Notes: a model not told the origin generated them from the sequence alone. Shown: positions 46,615 to 56,869, numbered from the stretch's first letter. The stretch is DNA of 64,000 bases from Aliiglaciecola sp. M165 (GCF_007197995.1 NZ_VKKH01000002.1:248001-312000), one strand, 5' to 3'. Numbers and translations: made by a program.

Positions 46615-49191
46615 ATGACACGCTTCAAGCCGCACAAAATTGCTAAATCTCTGGCCGTTGCACTCGCCTGTGGCAGCTTATACGCGCCGGTAGGAGTAAT
46701 GGCGCAGGACTCTGCTGATAATGAGGAATTGGAAATCATCAGTATCTCCAGAAAACGTCCAGAAAGCCTGCAGCAGGTGCCTATCGCAGTAACCGCACTA
46801 TCTGAAAAAGACATCGTTTCCGCGGGCGTAGAAAGACCAGCAGATTTTATTAGTCTCATTCCCAATATCAGTATCGTCGATAGCGCCAACGTGGGCGATA
46901 CCCAAGTTAGCATTCGCGGTATTGTCTCCACCCGTGACGCAGAATCCACCTTTGCTTATGTGGTTGACGGCGTGCTGATAACCAACCCGAATGGCTTTAA
47001 CGAGGAGCTTTTAGATATTGCTCAAATTGAAGTGCTTAAAGGTCCACAAGGCGCTCTTTATGGCCGAAACGCTGTGTCTGGGGCGATTCTCGTTACAACC
47101 AAAGCCCCTTCTGACGAATTTGAAGGGAATGTCAGAATCGGTTTAGGTAACAACGACACCCAACGATTTAGCGGCGTGATAAGCGGCGGTTTGTCAGAAA
47201 ATCTTCGAGGACGGCTTACGGTTAATACAAACAAAACTGATGGTCATTACACCAACGTTTTTACTGGCGCAGACGACTCAGTCGATTTCCTTGAAGACAC
47301 ATCTATCAAAGGCCGATTAATGTGGGATGTAAGTGAAGATTTCACTCTGGATATGCGTTTTGCCCGCAGTGATGTAGAAGGCGGTGCGATTAACTTTAAT
47401 GCGGTATTTGCCCTGCCGTCATTTGAAACAGCCTTTGTTCAACCGGCTTATTTTGCTGACGTCAATGATCATGACTTTATTTTTGCCTTTAACGTGCCCG
47501 GTGAAAACGAACAAGAAACCACAGAGCTATCGATCAAGGGAGACTGGGACCTGGATGGATATGATGTGACTGGGATCCTAGCCTACAATGATCTCGAAGA
47601 ATATTTACTCTCAGACGGCACCAGTGCGTCATTTTATGGCTACGAATTAACCCCACAATGTCAGACGGATCGCGCCACCTTGAACAACGCTCCAGAAGCT
47701 ATTGGCGGTGCGGGTCGTACCGACTTGTTTGGGGAATTCTTTGCACCCTTTGGCGTTTTCCAGCCCGGCGTTGAGTTTACTGGTGTTTACGGCCCTTACA
47801 CACCTACAGCCTGTGATGGCTATCAATATCAAAACCGCAGTCAATCAGATTTCAGTGGTGAGCTTCGCTTTACCTCTGACGAAAACGATGAAGCCTACCG
47901 GTGGATTGCAGGGGTTTATTTTGCAGAGATCGAGCGAGATGTAGTTGTCGCTTATGGGGCGGACACAGGCCAAGGGTTCTTGCGTCAGGCATATGTGCCA
48001 GCGAGTGGGCCAAACCCGACGGACTTGTTGTTCGATGATACCTTTGACACCTCCGTACTTTCTGCATTTGGTCAAGTGGAATATGACTTAAATGACCAAT
48101 GGGAACTCGCGGTAGCCTTGCGTTATGACTACGAAGACAGAGAGGTTTCTAACAACGTACCCAATGTTAGCGCCTCAGGGTTAAACATTAACACTATTGT
48201 TAATGGCGTCGTAGGTCCAATTAACCCAGCATTCACCGCCAATCCCGATGGTATTCCTAACCGGAGTCGGTCGTTTTCCCAGTGGCAACCCAAAGTCACA
48301 CTTGCATACGATGCCAGTGAAAACGTTAATTGGTATGCCAGTTATGGCGTGGGCTTCAGAAGTGGTGGTTTCAATTCCATTGGGACCCAGGCGACCTTAG
48401 ATTTCTGGTTTAATCAATCTGGCAATGGTACGCCAGGAGATGCGGTCAATGCACAATTGAAAGTGGCAGATGAATATGAAAAAGAAGTCACTACCAACAT
48501 CGAACTGGGCTTCAAGTCCAAATTGATGGATAACAAAGTGCGCCTAAATGCAGCGCTCTTCCGGACAACCGTTGAAGACAATCAATTCTTTGAATTTTTT
48601 GCCGGGCCTTTTGGTTTATTGCGCGCAGTAACCACAATAGACGAGTTGGAAATCAGTGGATTTGAAATGGATATTCAGGCGCAAGTCACTGAAGACGTGC
48701 GACTATTTGCCGGTGTTGGATTGTTGGATTCAGAAATCAAAGAAAACCAAAACCGGCCGCTCACCGTTGGAAACAGTGCTCCTCAGGCTCCAGATGAAAC
48801 CTTCACCCTAGGCTTCATGTGGGACTATACGCTTAGCGAAGATTTGTTTGTGACCACTCGCATTGACTATCAATACATTGGCGATACCTTTTTCCATACC
48901 TTACAAGGCGAACGAACTCCGACTATTTGGGACTTCTTTGGCACCTTGGGTGGAGGTGTACCACCAGGCCCACACTCACAAGACTTTAGCCGTGCAAAAC
49001 GAGATGCTTACGGCACACTCAATGCCCGCATCACCTTTGATGCCGAGGCTTGGTCGTTGGCATTGTGGGCTAAAAACTTAACAGATGAAGAATATTTGCA
49101 AGAAGTCATACCTGCGCCGGAATTTGGTGGTTCTTTTATTCACCCTTCTGCCCGGGATTCTTACGGGGTTGAATTCACCTATCGATTTTAA
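46615..49191 (+). CDS. TonB-dependent receptor (second of two)
   Basis: An 858-residue outer-membrane receptor with a signal peptide ending near GVMAQ, a TonB-box-like EIISISRKR, the plug blocks QVSIRGIVSTRD and IEVLKGPQGALYGRNAVSG, and an aromatic C-terminal strand (YGVEFTYRF). GGAG lies 9 bases before the ATG. Being the second gene after the PrpR-like activator, it probably imports the pathway substrate. Confidence 0.93.
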   Translation: MTRFKPHKIAKSLAVALACGSLYAPVGVMAQDSADNEELEIISISRKRPESLQQVPIAVTALSEKDIVSAGVERPADFISLIPNISIVDSANVGDTQVSIRGIVSTRDAESTFAYVVDGVLITNPNGFNEELLDIAQIEVLKGPQGALYGRNAVSGAILVTTKAPSDEFEGNVRIGLGNNDTQRFSGVISGGLSENLRGRLTVNTNKTDGHYTNVFTGADDSVDFLEDTSIKGRLMWDVSEDFTLDMRFARSDVEGGAINFNAVFALPSFETAFVQPAYFADVNDHDFIFAFNVPGENEQETTELSIKGDWDLDGYDVTGILAYNDLEEYLLSDGTSASFYGYELTPQCQTDRATLNNAPEAIGGAGRTDLFGEFFAPFGVFQPGVEFTGVYGPYTPTACDGYQYQNRSQSDFSGELRFTSDENDEAYRWIAGVYFAEIERDVVVAYGADTGQGFLRQAYVPASGPNPTDLLFDDTFDTSVLSAFGQVEYDLNDQWELAVALRYDYEDREVSNNVPNVSASGLNINTIVNGVVGPINPAFTANPDGIPNRSRSFSQWQPKVTLAYDASENVNWYASYGVGFRSGGFNSIGTQATLDFWFNQSGNGTPGDAVNAQLKVADEYEKEVTTNIELGFKSKLMDNKVRLNAALFRTTVEDNQFFEFFAGPFGLLRAVTTIDELEISGFEMDIQAQVTEDVRLFAGVGLLDSEIKENQNRPLTVGNSAPQAPDETFTLGFMWDYTLSEDLFVTTRIDYQYIGDTFFHTLQGERTPTIWDFFGTLGGGVPPGPHSQDFSRAKRDAYGTLNARITFDAEAWSLALWAKNLTDEEYLQEVIPAPEFGGSFIHPSARDSYGVEFTYRF

Positions 49192-49271
49192 TCGCTAAGT
49201 TCTCGTGCAATGTGGGGGGAGTGTGTTTATTCCCCCTCAAATCTATACAGTTTTTAGGAGTAACGGTTGAA

Positions 49272-50471
49272 ATGAACAAGCCACTTGCTGGTATCAGAAT
49301 ATTGGATCTGACACATATGTTGTCAGGACCATATTGCGGGATGATTTTAGCTGATTTAGGTGCCGAAACAATCAAAGTAGAACCCCTCAAGGGTGAGGGT
49401 ACTCGAAAATTGCTCGCCAATGATCCAGAAAATTCACTTAATGGAATGGGCGCATACTTCATCACACTCAACCGCAATAAAAGTAGCGTTTGCATCGATC
49501 TCAAATCAGAACAAGGTCTGGCTGTTTTTTATGATTTGGTGAGAGAGGCGGATGTAGTTATCAATAATTTCGGAGCAGGAGTACCGACGCGACTAAAAAT
49601 CGATTTTGAACATCTTAAACACGTTAATCCGCGGATTATTACTTGTTCCATTACCGGCTTTGGCAATGATGGGCCCAATTATAAACGCCCTGCATTTGAC
49701 CAGGTAGCACAAGCTACGGGTGGCGGCATGTCTATCACTGGTGCTTCACCCGAACAGCAGGTCAGAGCGGGCATTCCCATAGGCGATTTGGGCGGCGGAA
49801 TGTTTGCAGTAATGGGTATTCAGGCTGCGTTGTTAGAACGAGAAAAAAGTGGGTTCGGACAAGACGTCGATATCTCCATGTTGGATTGCCAGATTTCACT
49901 GCTCAACTATATGGCTACAATGCACTTCCTCTCTGGTAAAGATCCCTATCCTATCGGCAACTCGCACTTTGTACATGTGCCTTATGACACCTTTAAAACA
50001 GCGGATGGTTTTATTGTGATAGCGGTCATTACTGACAATTTCTGGGCCAATTTAAAGGAAGTTGTCAATTGCCCTGATTTTGATTGTGTGCTGTTGGATG
50101 GTCAACCGGGACGGTTCGAGTTTAAAGATATGATCACCGACAAACTTAACGAGATATTGTCTACCAAACCCTCGGCCTATTGGATTGAAAAACTGGAAGA
50201 GGCGCGAATTCCTTGTGCCCCGGTTAACAAATTTTCGCAAGCGCTGAGTGACGAGCAAGTGCTCTACCGTAATATGGTTGTCGATTTGAAACATCCTGAC
50301 GGTACCAGCACAAAAGGGCCAGGCAACCCAATTAAGTTCTCGCGCACAAACGAAGAGAGTTTTTCTCCTGCGCCTGATTTGGGTGAGCAGACCGAGCAAG
50401 TTTTGTCTGAGTTGCTAAACATGGATCCAGTAAAAATCGCTCAGCTAAAACAGCAAAAGGTGATTGGGTAA
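49272..50471 (+). CDS. CoA-transferase family III (CaiB/BaiF)
   Basis: A protein of 399 residues. LAGIRILDLTHMLSGPYCGM opens the fold, and the catalytic Asp is probably Asp172 in IPIGDLGGGMFAV. It would transfer CoA from a donor such as succinyl-CoA to a carboxylic acid. The ATG at 49272 is preceded by AGGAG at about 13 bases. Its stop overlaps the start of the HMG-CoA lyase-like gene by one base, so the two enzymes probably act in succession: activation, then cleavage. Confidence 0.92.
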   Translation: MNKPLAGIRILDLTHMLSGPYCGMILADLGAETIKVEPLKGEGTRKLLANDPENSLNGMGAYFITLNRNKSSVCIDLKSEQGLAVFYDLVREADVVINNFGAGVPTRLKIDFEHLKHVNPRIITCSITGFGNDGPNYKRPAFDQVAQATGGGMSITGASPEQQVRAGIPIGDLGGGMFAVMGIQAALLEREKSGFGQDVDISMLDCQISLLNYMATMHFLSGKDPYPIGNSHFVHVPYDTFKTADGFIVIAVITDNFWANLKEVVNCPDFDCVLLDGQPGRFEFKDMITDKLNEILSTKPSAYWIEKLEEARIPCAPVNKFSQALSDEQVLYRNMVVDLKHPDGTSTKGPGNPIKFSRTNEESFSPAPDLGEQTEQVLSELLNMDPVKIAQLKQQKVIG

Positions 50472-51388
50472 TGACGACAAAAACTGTGATCATTAATGAT
50501 GTAGGGCCCAGAGATGGCTTACAAAATCAACCTAAAGTCCTTACTTTGGAGCAGCGCTTACAACTGATTAAGGCACTTCGTACCGCAAGCATACCAGCAA
50601 TAGAAGTGGGAGCCTTCGTGTCGCCCAAAGCCGTGCCTGCAATGGCGGGCACCGGAGAGTTGGTTACTCAACTTCCATCAGGTCCTTGCGCTTATTCGGC
50701 TCTTATTCCTAATCAGAAAGGCTATGAGTTGGGCAAGGAATCCAACATTCCAATCATGTCGTTAGTGCTAGCCGCGTCAAACACAATGAACGAAAAAAAC
50801 ATACGCCAAAGTACCAAAGAAGGGTTTATGACCTGCGCCAAGGTGCTGCAACAAGCAAAGTCAGACGGTACGCACGTTCAAGTATACGTTGCAACGGCTT
50901 GGGCCTGTCCTTTTGAAGGTGCAATCACTGAAGACTCTGTCATTAGCCTCACCGATAGATTAATGACGGCTGGAGCAAAACATATTGTGGTAGCAGATAC
51001 CATAGGAGCTGCCCACCCTGAGCAGTCTTATTTGCTTATGAGCCGCCTCGTTAATGAGTTTGGTGCCAATCAATTGTCCTGTCATTTTCATGATACCCGA
51101 GCAATGGGTCTTGCCAACGTTTACGCTGCGTTACAAGCCGGTATTCGGCAATTTGATGCATCGATTGGTGGCTTAGGTGGATGTCCATTTGCGCCGGGTG
51201 CCAGCGGTAACGTTGCCACCGAGGACGTAGTCATGATGTTGGAGCAAATGGGCTATGAAACTGGTATCGATATGCCATCTTTGTTGAATGCATCAGATTT
51301 AGCAATTGAGCTGACAGGCACTGCGCGCGGTGGAAAAGCCAAGGCGTGGTTAGAAAAATATTATGCCCAATCGGCGTTGGCCGGTTGA
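50471..51388 (+). CDS. HMG-CoA lyase-like enzyme
   Basis: A 305-residue TIM-barrel enzyme of the HMGL family: NDVGPRDGLQNQPKVL (catalytic Arg-Asp), SCHFHDTRAMGLANV (metal-binding His pair) and the Cys loop GGLGGCPFAPGASGNVATED are all intact. HMG-CoA lyase yields acetyl-CoA and acetoacetate; close relatives cleave other 3-hydroxy-3-alkyl-glutaryl-CoA esters. The gene overlaps the CoA-transferase gene and precedes hyuA by 17 bases. Confidence 0.92.
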   Translation: MTTKTVIINDVGPRDGLQNQPKVLTLEQRLQLIKALRTASIPAIEVGAFVSPKAVPAMAGTGELVTQLPSGPCAYSALIPNQKGYELGKESNIPIMSLVLAASNTMNEKNIRQSTKEGFMTCAKVLQQAKSDGTHVQVYVATAWACPFEGAITEDSVISLTDRLMTAGAKHIVVADTIGAAHPEQSYLLMSRLVNEFGANQLSCHFHDTRAMGLANVYAALQAGIRQFDASIGGLGGCPFAPGASGNVATEDVVMMLEQMGYETGIDMPSLLNASDLAIELTGTARGGKAKAWLEKYYAQSALAG

Positions 51389-51405
51389 GAAATTTGGAGA
51401 CTGAA

Positions 51406-53487
51406 ATGAGTTATAGACTAGGTGTTGACGTAGGTGGAACCTTCACGGATTTGCTACTCATCAATGAAAAAAGTGGCGAAACTTACACGGCGAAAGTCCC
51501 TTCGACCCCCAAAGATTCCTCTGTAGGTGTACTCAATGGCATAGCCAGAATATGCGAAGAATCAGGCGTAGATGTTACGCAAATCAATCGCGTCATGCAC
51601 GGTACTACGGTCGCGACCAATGCGGTTCTCACTGGCAAAGGCGCAAAAGTGGGGCTCGTCACAACCGCAGGCTACAAGCAAGTATTGCAAGTTGCCCGTT
51701 CTTTTTGTCCGGGAGGCTTAGGTGGTTGGGTTAGCTACGTGAAAAAGCCTTTGCTGGCACCACTGGAGCTAACCATTGAAGCCAATGAACGCATTGGAGC
51801 TGATGGCTCAGTAGTCGAAGAATTGGACGAACAGGTCCTTAGAGACTCCCTTACAACACTTAAAAACACCGGGCAAGTCGAGGCGCTGACGATTTGCTTT
51901 ATCAATTCATACATCAATCCAGCTCATGAGCAAAGGGCAAAAGCAATTGGTCAGCAGATTTTTGGCGACGTGCCCATTTCAATCTCCAGTGATATCGTCC
52001 CTGAGATGCAGGAATACGAGCGAACTGAAACCACAGTTATCAACAGTTATGTTCGTCCTGAAGTCGCCCGCTATGTTGAAAATCTCAACAATTCACTTAA
52101 AAGTAAAATGGGTGAAAATCTGCATCTGTCAATTCTGCGCTCCGACGGTGGATTAGCCTCAGCAAGAGCCTCCTCAGAAAATCCAGTCAACCTGTTAATG
52201 TCCGGCCCAGCAGGCGGAGTGTCCGGCGCCATTCATTTTTGTTCCAAAGCAGGCTTTGACAATATTTTGACCTTTGACATGGGTGGTACCTCCACTGACG
52301 TTGCGTTAATACAAAATGGTAAGGCCAGAGTGAGACGAGAAACTCGGGTGGCTGATGTCACGGTGCGAGCACCGTCGGTGGACGTTAGAACTGTTGGCGC
52401 CGGAGGAGGTTCTATTGCCTTCGTCCCTGAGCTCACTAAAGCATTACGGGTAGGCCCCGAATCAGCAGGTGCCGAACCTGGACCGGCCGCTTACATGAAA
52501 GGCGGCACAGAGCCCACAGTATGCGACGCAAATGTTGTGTTGGGTTACTTGCCTAGTGATGTGCAATTGGGCGGTAAAATGGCCATTGATAAACAGGCAG
52601 CTATTGAGGCGATGAAAAAAGTGGCAGATGCCATGGACGTCAGTATCGAAGAAGCGGCAGAAGGGATCATCAAGATTGTAAACGAATCAATGTTTGGCGC
52701 ATTGCGTCTGGTGTCTGTGGAGCAGGGATTCGATCCACGAGATTTTGCTTTAGTTGGATTTGGAGGAGCAGGCCCCTTGCATGCCAACGCCTTAGGCATT
52801 TTGACCAATGCATGGCCAACAATCGTTCCGCCAGGGCCCGGCGTTTTATGTGCCTACGGTGATGCGACAACAGAAGTCCGTGACGAAGCCTCTCGAAGCT
52901 TTGTTTCTCTACTAAAAGATATCGAAAACACCGACTTTGAAACGATGTTGAGTGAACTACGGGAAAAAGCAACAGACACCCTAAGCAAAGATGGCATTCC
53001 AGCAGAACAACAAAGCGTTATATTCCAAGCGGATGTGCGCTACACAGGACAAGCATTCCAATTGTCAGTGGAATTTGACCAGGCACAATGGGAGCGTGAA
53101 GGCCTTGGTCTGCTAAAAACAAGGTTCGACGAGGAGCATACACAGTTATTCACTTTTGCACTGGAAGAGGGTCACGAAATTGTTATGGTCAGAGCTATTG
53201 CTACAGCGAAAGCAGAGCCTCTGCCTGATCCTGTCGTAGGGGTAGAAGGAACAAGCATAGAAGATTGCAAGATAGCGAATAGCCAAATTTATTATGGAGG
53301 AAAGCACCACGACACGGTGATTTACGACCGGGCAAAACTGCATGAGAGTTTGGAGGTGTATGGTCCTGCCATTGTCTCTGAAATGGATTCCACCACCGTC
53401 ATCTTACCGGGCTATCTGGCAACCGTTGATCGCATTGGTAACTTACTCATCAATCCTGTTAATTCCACCTCGGCGCGAGGAGAATAA
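51406..53487 (+). CDS. Hydantoinase/oxoprolinase-type subunit A (HyuA-like)
   Basis: A 693-residue protein: the ASKHA-fold phosphate loop YRLGVDVGGTFTDLLLI, MHGTTVATNAVL, the LMSGPAGGVSGAIHFC block, FDMGGTSTDVALI and GFGGAGPLHANALG. This is the ATP-binding subunit of ATP-dependent hydantoinases, N-methylhydantoinases, caprolactamases and 5-oxoprolinases. The length fits the hydantoinase/caprolactamase group better than acetone carboxylase. The ATG at 51406 has TTGGAGA 6-8 bases upstream. hyuB follows after 3 bases. Confidence 0.9.
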   Translation: MSYRLGVDVGGTFTDLLLINEKSGETYTAKVPSTPKDSSVGVLNGIARICEESGVDVTQINRVMHGTTVATNAVLTGKGAKVGLVTTAGYKQVLQVARSFCPGGLGGWVSYVKKPLLAPLELTIEANERIGADGSVVEELDEQVLRDSLTTLKNTGQVEALTICFINSYINPAHEQRAKAIGQQIFGDVPISISSDIVPEMQEYERTETTVINSYVRPEVARYVENLNNSLKSKMGENLHLSILRSDGGLASARASSENPVNLLMSGPAGGVSGAIHFCSKAGFDNILTFDMGGTSTDVALIQNGKARVRRETRVADVTVRAPSVDVRTVGAGGGSIAFVPELTKALRVGPESAGAEPGPAAYMKGGTEPTVCDANVVLGYLPSDVQLGGKMAIDKQAAIEAMKKVADAMDVSIEEAAEGIIKIVNESMFGALRLVSVEQGFDPRDFALVGFGGAGPLHANALGILTNAWPTIVPPGPGVLCAYGDATTEVRDEASRSFVSLLKDIENTDFETMLSELREKATDTLSKDGIPAEQQSVIFQADVRYTGQAFQLSVEFDQAQWEREGLGLLKTRFDEEHTQLFTFALEEGHEIVMVRAIATAKAEPLPDPVVGVEGTSIEDCKIANSQIYYGGKHHDTVIYDRAKLHESLEVYGPAIVSEMDSTTVILPGYLATVDRIGNLLINPVNSTSARGE

Positions 53488-53490
53488 AAA

Positions 53491-55359
53491 ATGAAAAATA
53501 AAATATGCGAAACAAATACCGCTCCCATTAAACGTGTTGATGTTGATACCGTGACGGTTGATATTATTGAAAATGCCCTAAAAAATGCTCGTGAAGAAAT
53601 GGATGCTGTGCTTTTCCGCACCGCGATGAGTCCAGGGATCCGCGAACAGGGAGACTGCTTTCCAATGATAGCCAATAAAGATGGCAAAATGGTCGTTGGT
53701 CAATTTGGTTCTTTTATTCACGGTTTCATGGAAGCCTTTGAGGGGGAATTGGAAGAAGGCGATATCGTGCTAACCAATGACCCCTACATGACCAATGCCG
53801 CGGTTTCTCACCTGCCAGATTGGATCGTATTGGTACCTATTTTTAAAGATGGAAGACACATTGCCTGGTCTGCAATGTTCGGACATATGTCCGACAACGG
53901 TGGCATGGTACCCGGCTCAATTCCCATCAAAGCCGAAAGTATTTATCAAGAAGGGATCCGTATTCCTCCAACCAAATTGTACAAAAAAGGCGAGTTGCAA
54001 GGGGACCTGCTTGAGCTGATTTTACACAATGTCAGAACACCACAATGGAATCGTTTTGATCTAAATGCTTTGGTAGCGGCATGCAATACAGCAGCAAAAC
54101 GCTGCAAGGAAATAGCCGAGCGCTTTGGCGATGACATTTTTTATTCGACCATGGAGATCATGTTAGAGCGCAACCACACCGCTATGAGCGCCATCATTAA
54201 CATGCTAGTACCGGAGGAGCCCAGAGTATTTGAAGATTATGTGTGCGACGATGGTGTAGGCATGGGGCCATACAAGATCCGATGCAAAATGTGGCGCGAA
54301 GGCAATAAGGCCATCTTTGACTTTGAAGGCACCGACCCACAGGCCAGCAGCTCCATCAACTTCTATTTGAACGAAGAAATGTTCAAGATGTTTTTTGGTT
54401 CTTTCACCATAAACCTCGTTGACCCTCAGATCCTGTTTAATGACGGATTTTATGACCTGGTAGAGGTCAACATTCCAGCGGGAAGTCTTTTAAAACCGCA
54501 CTTCCCGGCCGCGCTATCAGGTCGAACCCATGCATTGGGAAGAATTTTTGATGTAATGGGCGGTTTGTTAGGCCAAGGAGCACCGGAGGCCATGAATGCA
54601 GCTGGGTTTTCAGATTCTCCTCACTTGTTTTTTTCAGGCTACGACGACAAAGGCGAGTGGTTCCAATTGTTCCAAATTGGCTTTGGCGGGATCCCAGGAC
54701 GCCCTGTTGGAGATGGTCCAGATGGGCACTCATTGTGGCCCGGATTCACCAATGTCCCCAATGAGTTTATCGAAGCTTATTTCCCTTTACGGGTCGAAAA
54801 ATATGAAACCATTGCCGATTCAGGTGGCGCAGGTCTGCACCGCGGAGGAAACGGTTTGAACGTGGCATATCGCTTTTTATGTGACGGACAAATTGCCATA
54901 CATGACGAACGCTGGTTGACCTACCCTTGGGGTGTCAATGGCGGAGAACCCGGCAAGCGCTCAACAAAATTAATCGAACGTGCAGATGGCAGCAAAGAGT
55001 GGTTACCTGCCAAATGTGATGGTATTGATGTGAAAAAAGGCGACTTATTACATTTCAATACCTGGGGAGGCGGCGGTTGGGGCGACCCATTTGAACGACC
55101 ACCTGAACTGGTGCTTGACGATGTAAAACGTCAGTTGGTGACAATAGAAGGTGCTAAACGGTATGGCGTTGTGATCAATAAGGATCTAACTGTCAATGAA
55201 GGTGAAACCTTGGCACTTCGCGCTAAACTCAGTGAGCAAAGAGGTGATGTGAGTTTGTTTGATTTTGGTGGCACGATTGAACAAATTAAGGCGCGGTGCG
55301 AGCAAGAAACCGGGCTGAAACCGCCGCAAACACCGGTATTTAGGAAAGCACGGGCATAA
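53491..55359 (+). CDS. Hydantoinase-type subunit B (HyuB-like)
   Basis: A 622-residue protein, partner of HyuA: ALKNAREEMDAVLFRTAMSP near the N-terminus, LTNDPYM, GHMSDNGGMVPGS and the C-terminal GGGGWGDPFERPPELV mark the family. The HyuAB pair opens a cyclic amide or imide with ATP. No third small subunit (as in acetone carboxylase) is present, which favours hydantoinase/caprolactamase chemistry. Confidence 0.9.
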   Translation: MKNKICETNTAPIKRVDVDTVTVDIIENALKNAREEMDAVLFRTAMSPGIREQGDCFPMIANKDGKMVVGQFGSFIHGFMEAFEGELEEGDIVLTNDPYMTNAAVSHLPDWIVLVPIFKDGRHIAWSAMFGHMSDNGGMVPGSIPIKAESIYQEGIRIPPTKLYKKGELQGDLLELILHNVRTPQWNRFDLNALVAACNTAAKRCKEIAERFGDDIFYSTMEIMLERNHTAMSAIINMLVPEEPRVFEDYVCDDGVGMGPYKIRCKMWREGNKAIFDFEGTDPQASSSINFYLNEEMFKMFFGSFTINLVDPQILFNDGFYDLVEVNIPAGSLLKPHFPAALSGRTHALGRIFDVMGGLLGQGAPEAMNAAGFSDSPHLFFSGYDDKGEWFQLFQIGFGGIPGRPVGDGPDGHSLWPGFTNVPNEFIEAYFPLRVEKYETIADSGGAGLHRGGNGLNVAYRFLCDGQIAIHDERWLTYPWGVNGGEPGKRSTKLIERADGSKEWLPAKCDGIDVKKGDLLHFNTWGGGGWGDPFERPPELVLDDVKRQLVTIEGAKRYGVVINKDLTVNEGETLALRAKLSEQRGDVSLFDFGGTIEQIKARCEQETGLKPPQTPVFRKARA

Positions 55360-55392
55360 AGGTTAATGCTCCTAACTTATAGGCTGAGCTGA

Positions 55393-55986
55393 ATGACAGA
55401 CAGAGATCTTAGAATTGGTGAGTTAGACATTGGAAGTCGCCCGGCACTGATAGTTGTGGATTTGTCGTTGGGTTTCAGCTCGCCCGAAAGTCCCCTAGGC
55501 GGCGACTTTAGTCAGGTGATTAAAGCCAATGTAAAACTTGTTGAGCAATTCAGGCGCCACAATTGGCCTATTTTCTTTTCAACCGTGGTTTACCATGACG
55601 AGAAAAAAGCCAGCGTGTTCAGGCAAAGATTACCCGATTTGAATATTTTACAAGCCAATTCAAAATGGGTAGAGATACACCCTGATATGGGTTTAACCTC
55701 AACAGATACGCTGATTGAAAAGCAGTGGCCTAGCGCTTTTTTTGATACGCCGTTGAATCAAATGCTTCAACAAGCTCATGTTGACTCGCTAGTAATAACC
55801 GGGCTGACAACAAGCGGTTGTGTGCGCGCAACCGCCGTTGATGGCTTACAACACAACTATCCAGTATTTTTGCCACGAGAGGCCTGTGGTGACCGAAACA
55901 ACAGCGCTCACCACGCGAGTTTACACGACATCCATGCAAAATATGGCACCGTGATGTCGCTCGACGAATTGCTTCAGCAACTCTAG
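55393..55986 (+). CDS. Isochorismatase-family cysteine hydrolase
   Basis: A 197-residue protein with the amidase triad of this family: Asp23 (LIVVDLSLGF), Lys110 (IEKQWPSAFFDT) and Cys143 (GLTTSGCVRATAVDG). Relatives include N-carbamoylsarcosine amidase and nicotinamidase. Downstream of hyuAB, an N-carbamoyl-amino-acid hydrolase role is plausible, as in the creatinine/N-methylhydantoin route. It begins 34 bases after hyuB and ends the rightward operon; the next gene is convergent. Confidence 0.88.
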   Translation: MTDRDLRIGELDIGSRPALIVVDLSLGFSSPESPLGGDFSQVIKANVKLVEQFRRHNWPIFFSTVVYHDEKKASVFRQRLPDLNILQANSKWVEIHPDMGLTSTDTLIEKQWPSAFFDTPLNQMLQQAHVDSLVITGLTTSGCVRATAVDGLQHNYPVFLPREACGDRNNSAHHASLHDIHAKYGTVMSLDELLQQL

Positions 55987-55996
55987 TTAACCCCAA

Positions 55997-56869
55997 TCAT
56001 GGATTGGGGTTAGATAAAGATCGGATTTCTCCCGGAGTATTAAAATAGTCTTTGCCACTGTTTATTAGTGGCTGAGGTGCTTTGACTGGCACGTGCACGC
56101 CAATGGTTTTATCCACATTCAAAATGGAATTCAAGATGTCATTCCCTTCCTTTGAAAAATAAAACCAGTATGGCGGGAATGCAGTGTCTGTTTTGCGCTT
56201 TTGCCAGTGCGATGTGAAGGGTTGATAATGCGTCGGATCAGGATCCGCGTCTCCCATGTGCATGACTGTCTGTGGTTTGGCTGGTTTGTCTGGGTGGGCA
56301 AGAGAAACTCTAAAAATCAAATTTTCAATCTCCGCTCTTCCAGGCCATCCTGCGTGAGGTATCCTCACGGCTTCAACCACTAAACCTTTACTGGTTAAGC
56401 GCACTGGTTTGTCGCCAAAATCCAGCGCCACACTTGATATACGTTTGAGCATTTCACTCGCTGGATTGAGCCCGAGGATGCGTTTCACTGCCTGCTGAGG
56501 TGCATACAGCTTGACGTCATCAAACTTGCCAAGATAGTCCAAGGTGTCTTGTTCAGAAAAGTGATCGCCGTGAGCGTGACTGATAAAAATAGCAGTAATA
56601 CCATCGAAAGGGGCTTCACCAGCAAATATCTTGCGACGAATGTCATCAGGGACTAACTGATACTGGCCGTAATGGTTATGAAAAAACGGGTCAAACAAAA
56701 CCTTTACACCCTGATTAGTCACCAATAAGGCTTCATTGCCCAAATACATAACCTGGGCATCGTCACTGGCTATAACCTTCGGTGTTTCGGCATGGGTGGC
56801 CTGATGCGCATTTGCGCTATCAATGGTTAGATTAATGCTTATCAACAGCGCTAATAGAATGGTTCTCAT
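55997..56869 (-). CDS. Secreted metallo-beta-lactamase-fold protein
   Basis: A 290-residue protein with a signal peptide ending near NSANA and the metal motif HAHGDH at 98-103. Further His and Asp ligands are expected in RIPHAGWPG and HMGDADPDPTHY. The plan resembles UlaG-like/NAPE-PLD-like MBL hydrolases (LGNEALLVTNQGVKVLFDPF). Its substrate is unknown. It is convergent with the isochorismatase gene (10-base gap) and divergent from the HD-GYP gene. Confidence 0.82.
   Translation of the reverse strand: MRTILLALLISINLTIDSANAHQATHAETPKVIASDDAQVMYLGNEALLVTNQGVKVLFDPFFHNHYGQYQLVPDDIRRKIFAGEAPFDGITAIFISHAHGDHFSEQDTLDYLGKFDDVKLYAPQQAVKRILGLNPASEMLKRISSVALDFGDKPVRLTSKGLVVEAVRIPHAGWPGRAEIENLIFRVSLAHPDKPAKPQTVMHMGDADPDPTHYQPFTSHWQKRKTDTAFPPYWFYFSKEGNDILNSILNVDKTIGVHVPVKAPQPLINSGKDYFNTPGEIRSLSNPNP

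Noticed and set aside
51406-55359. Acetone or acetophenone carboxylase
   Set aside because: The two subunits look alike in fold, but lengths fit hydantoinase/caprolactamase better, and no small third subunit is present.
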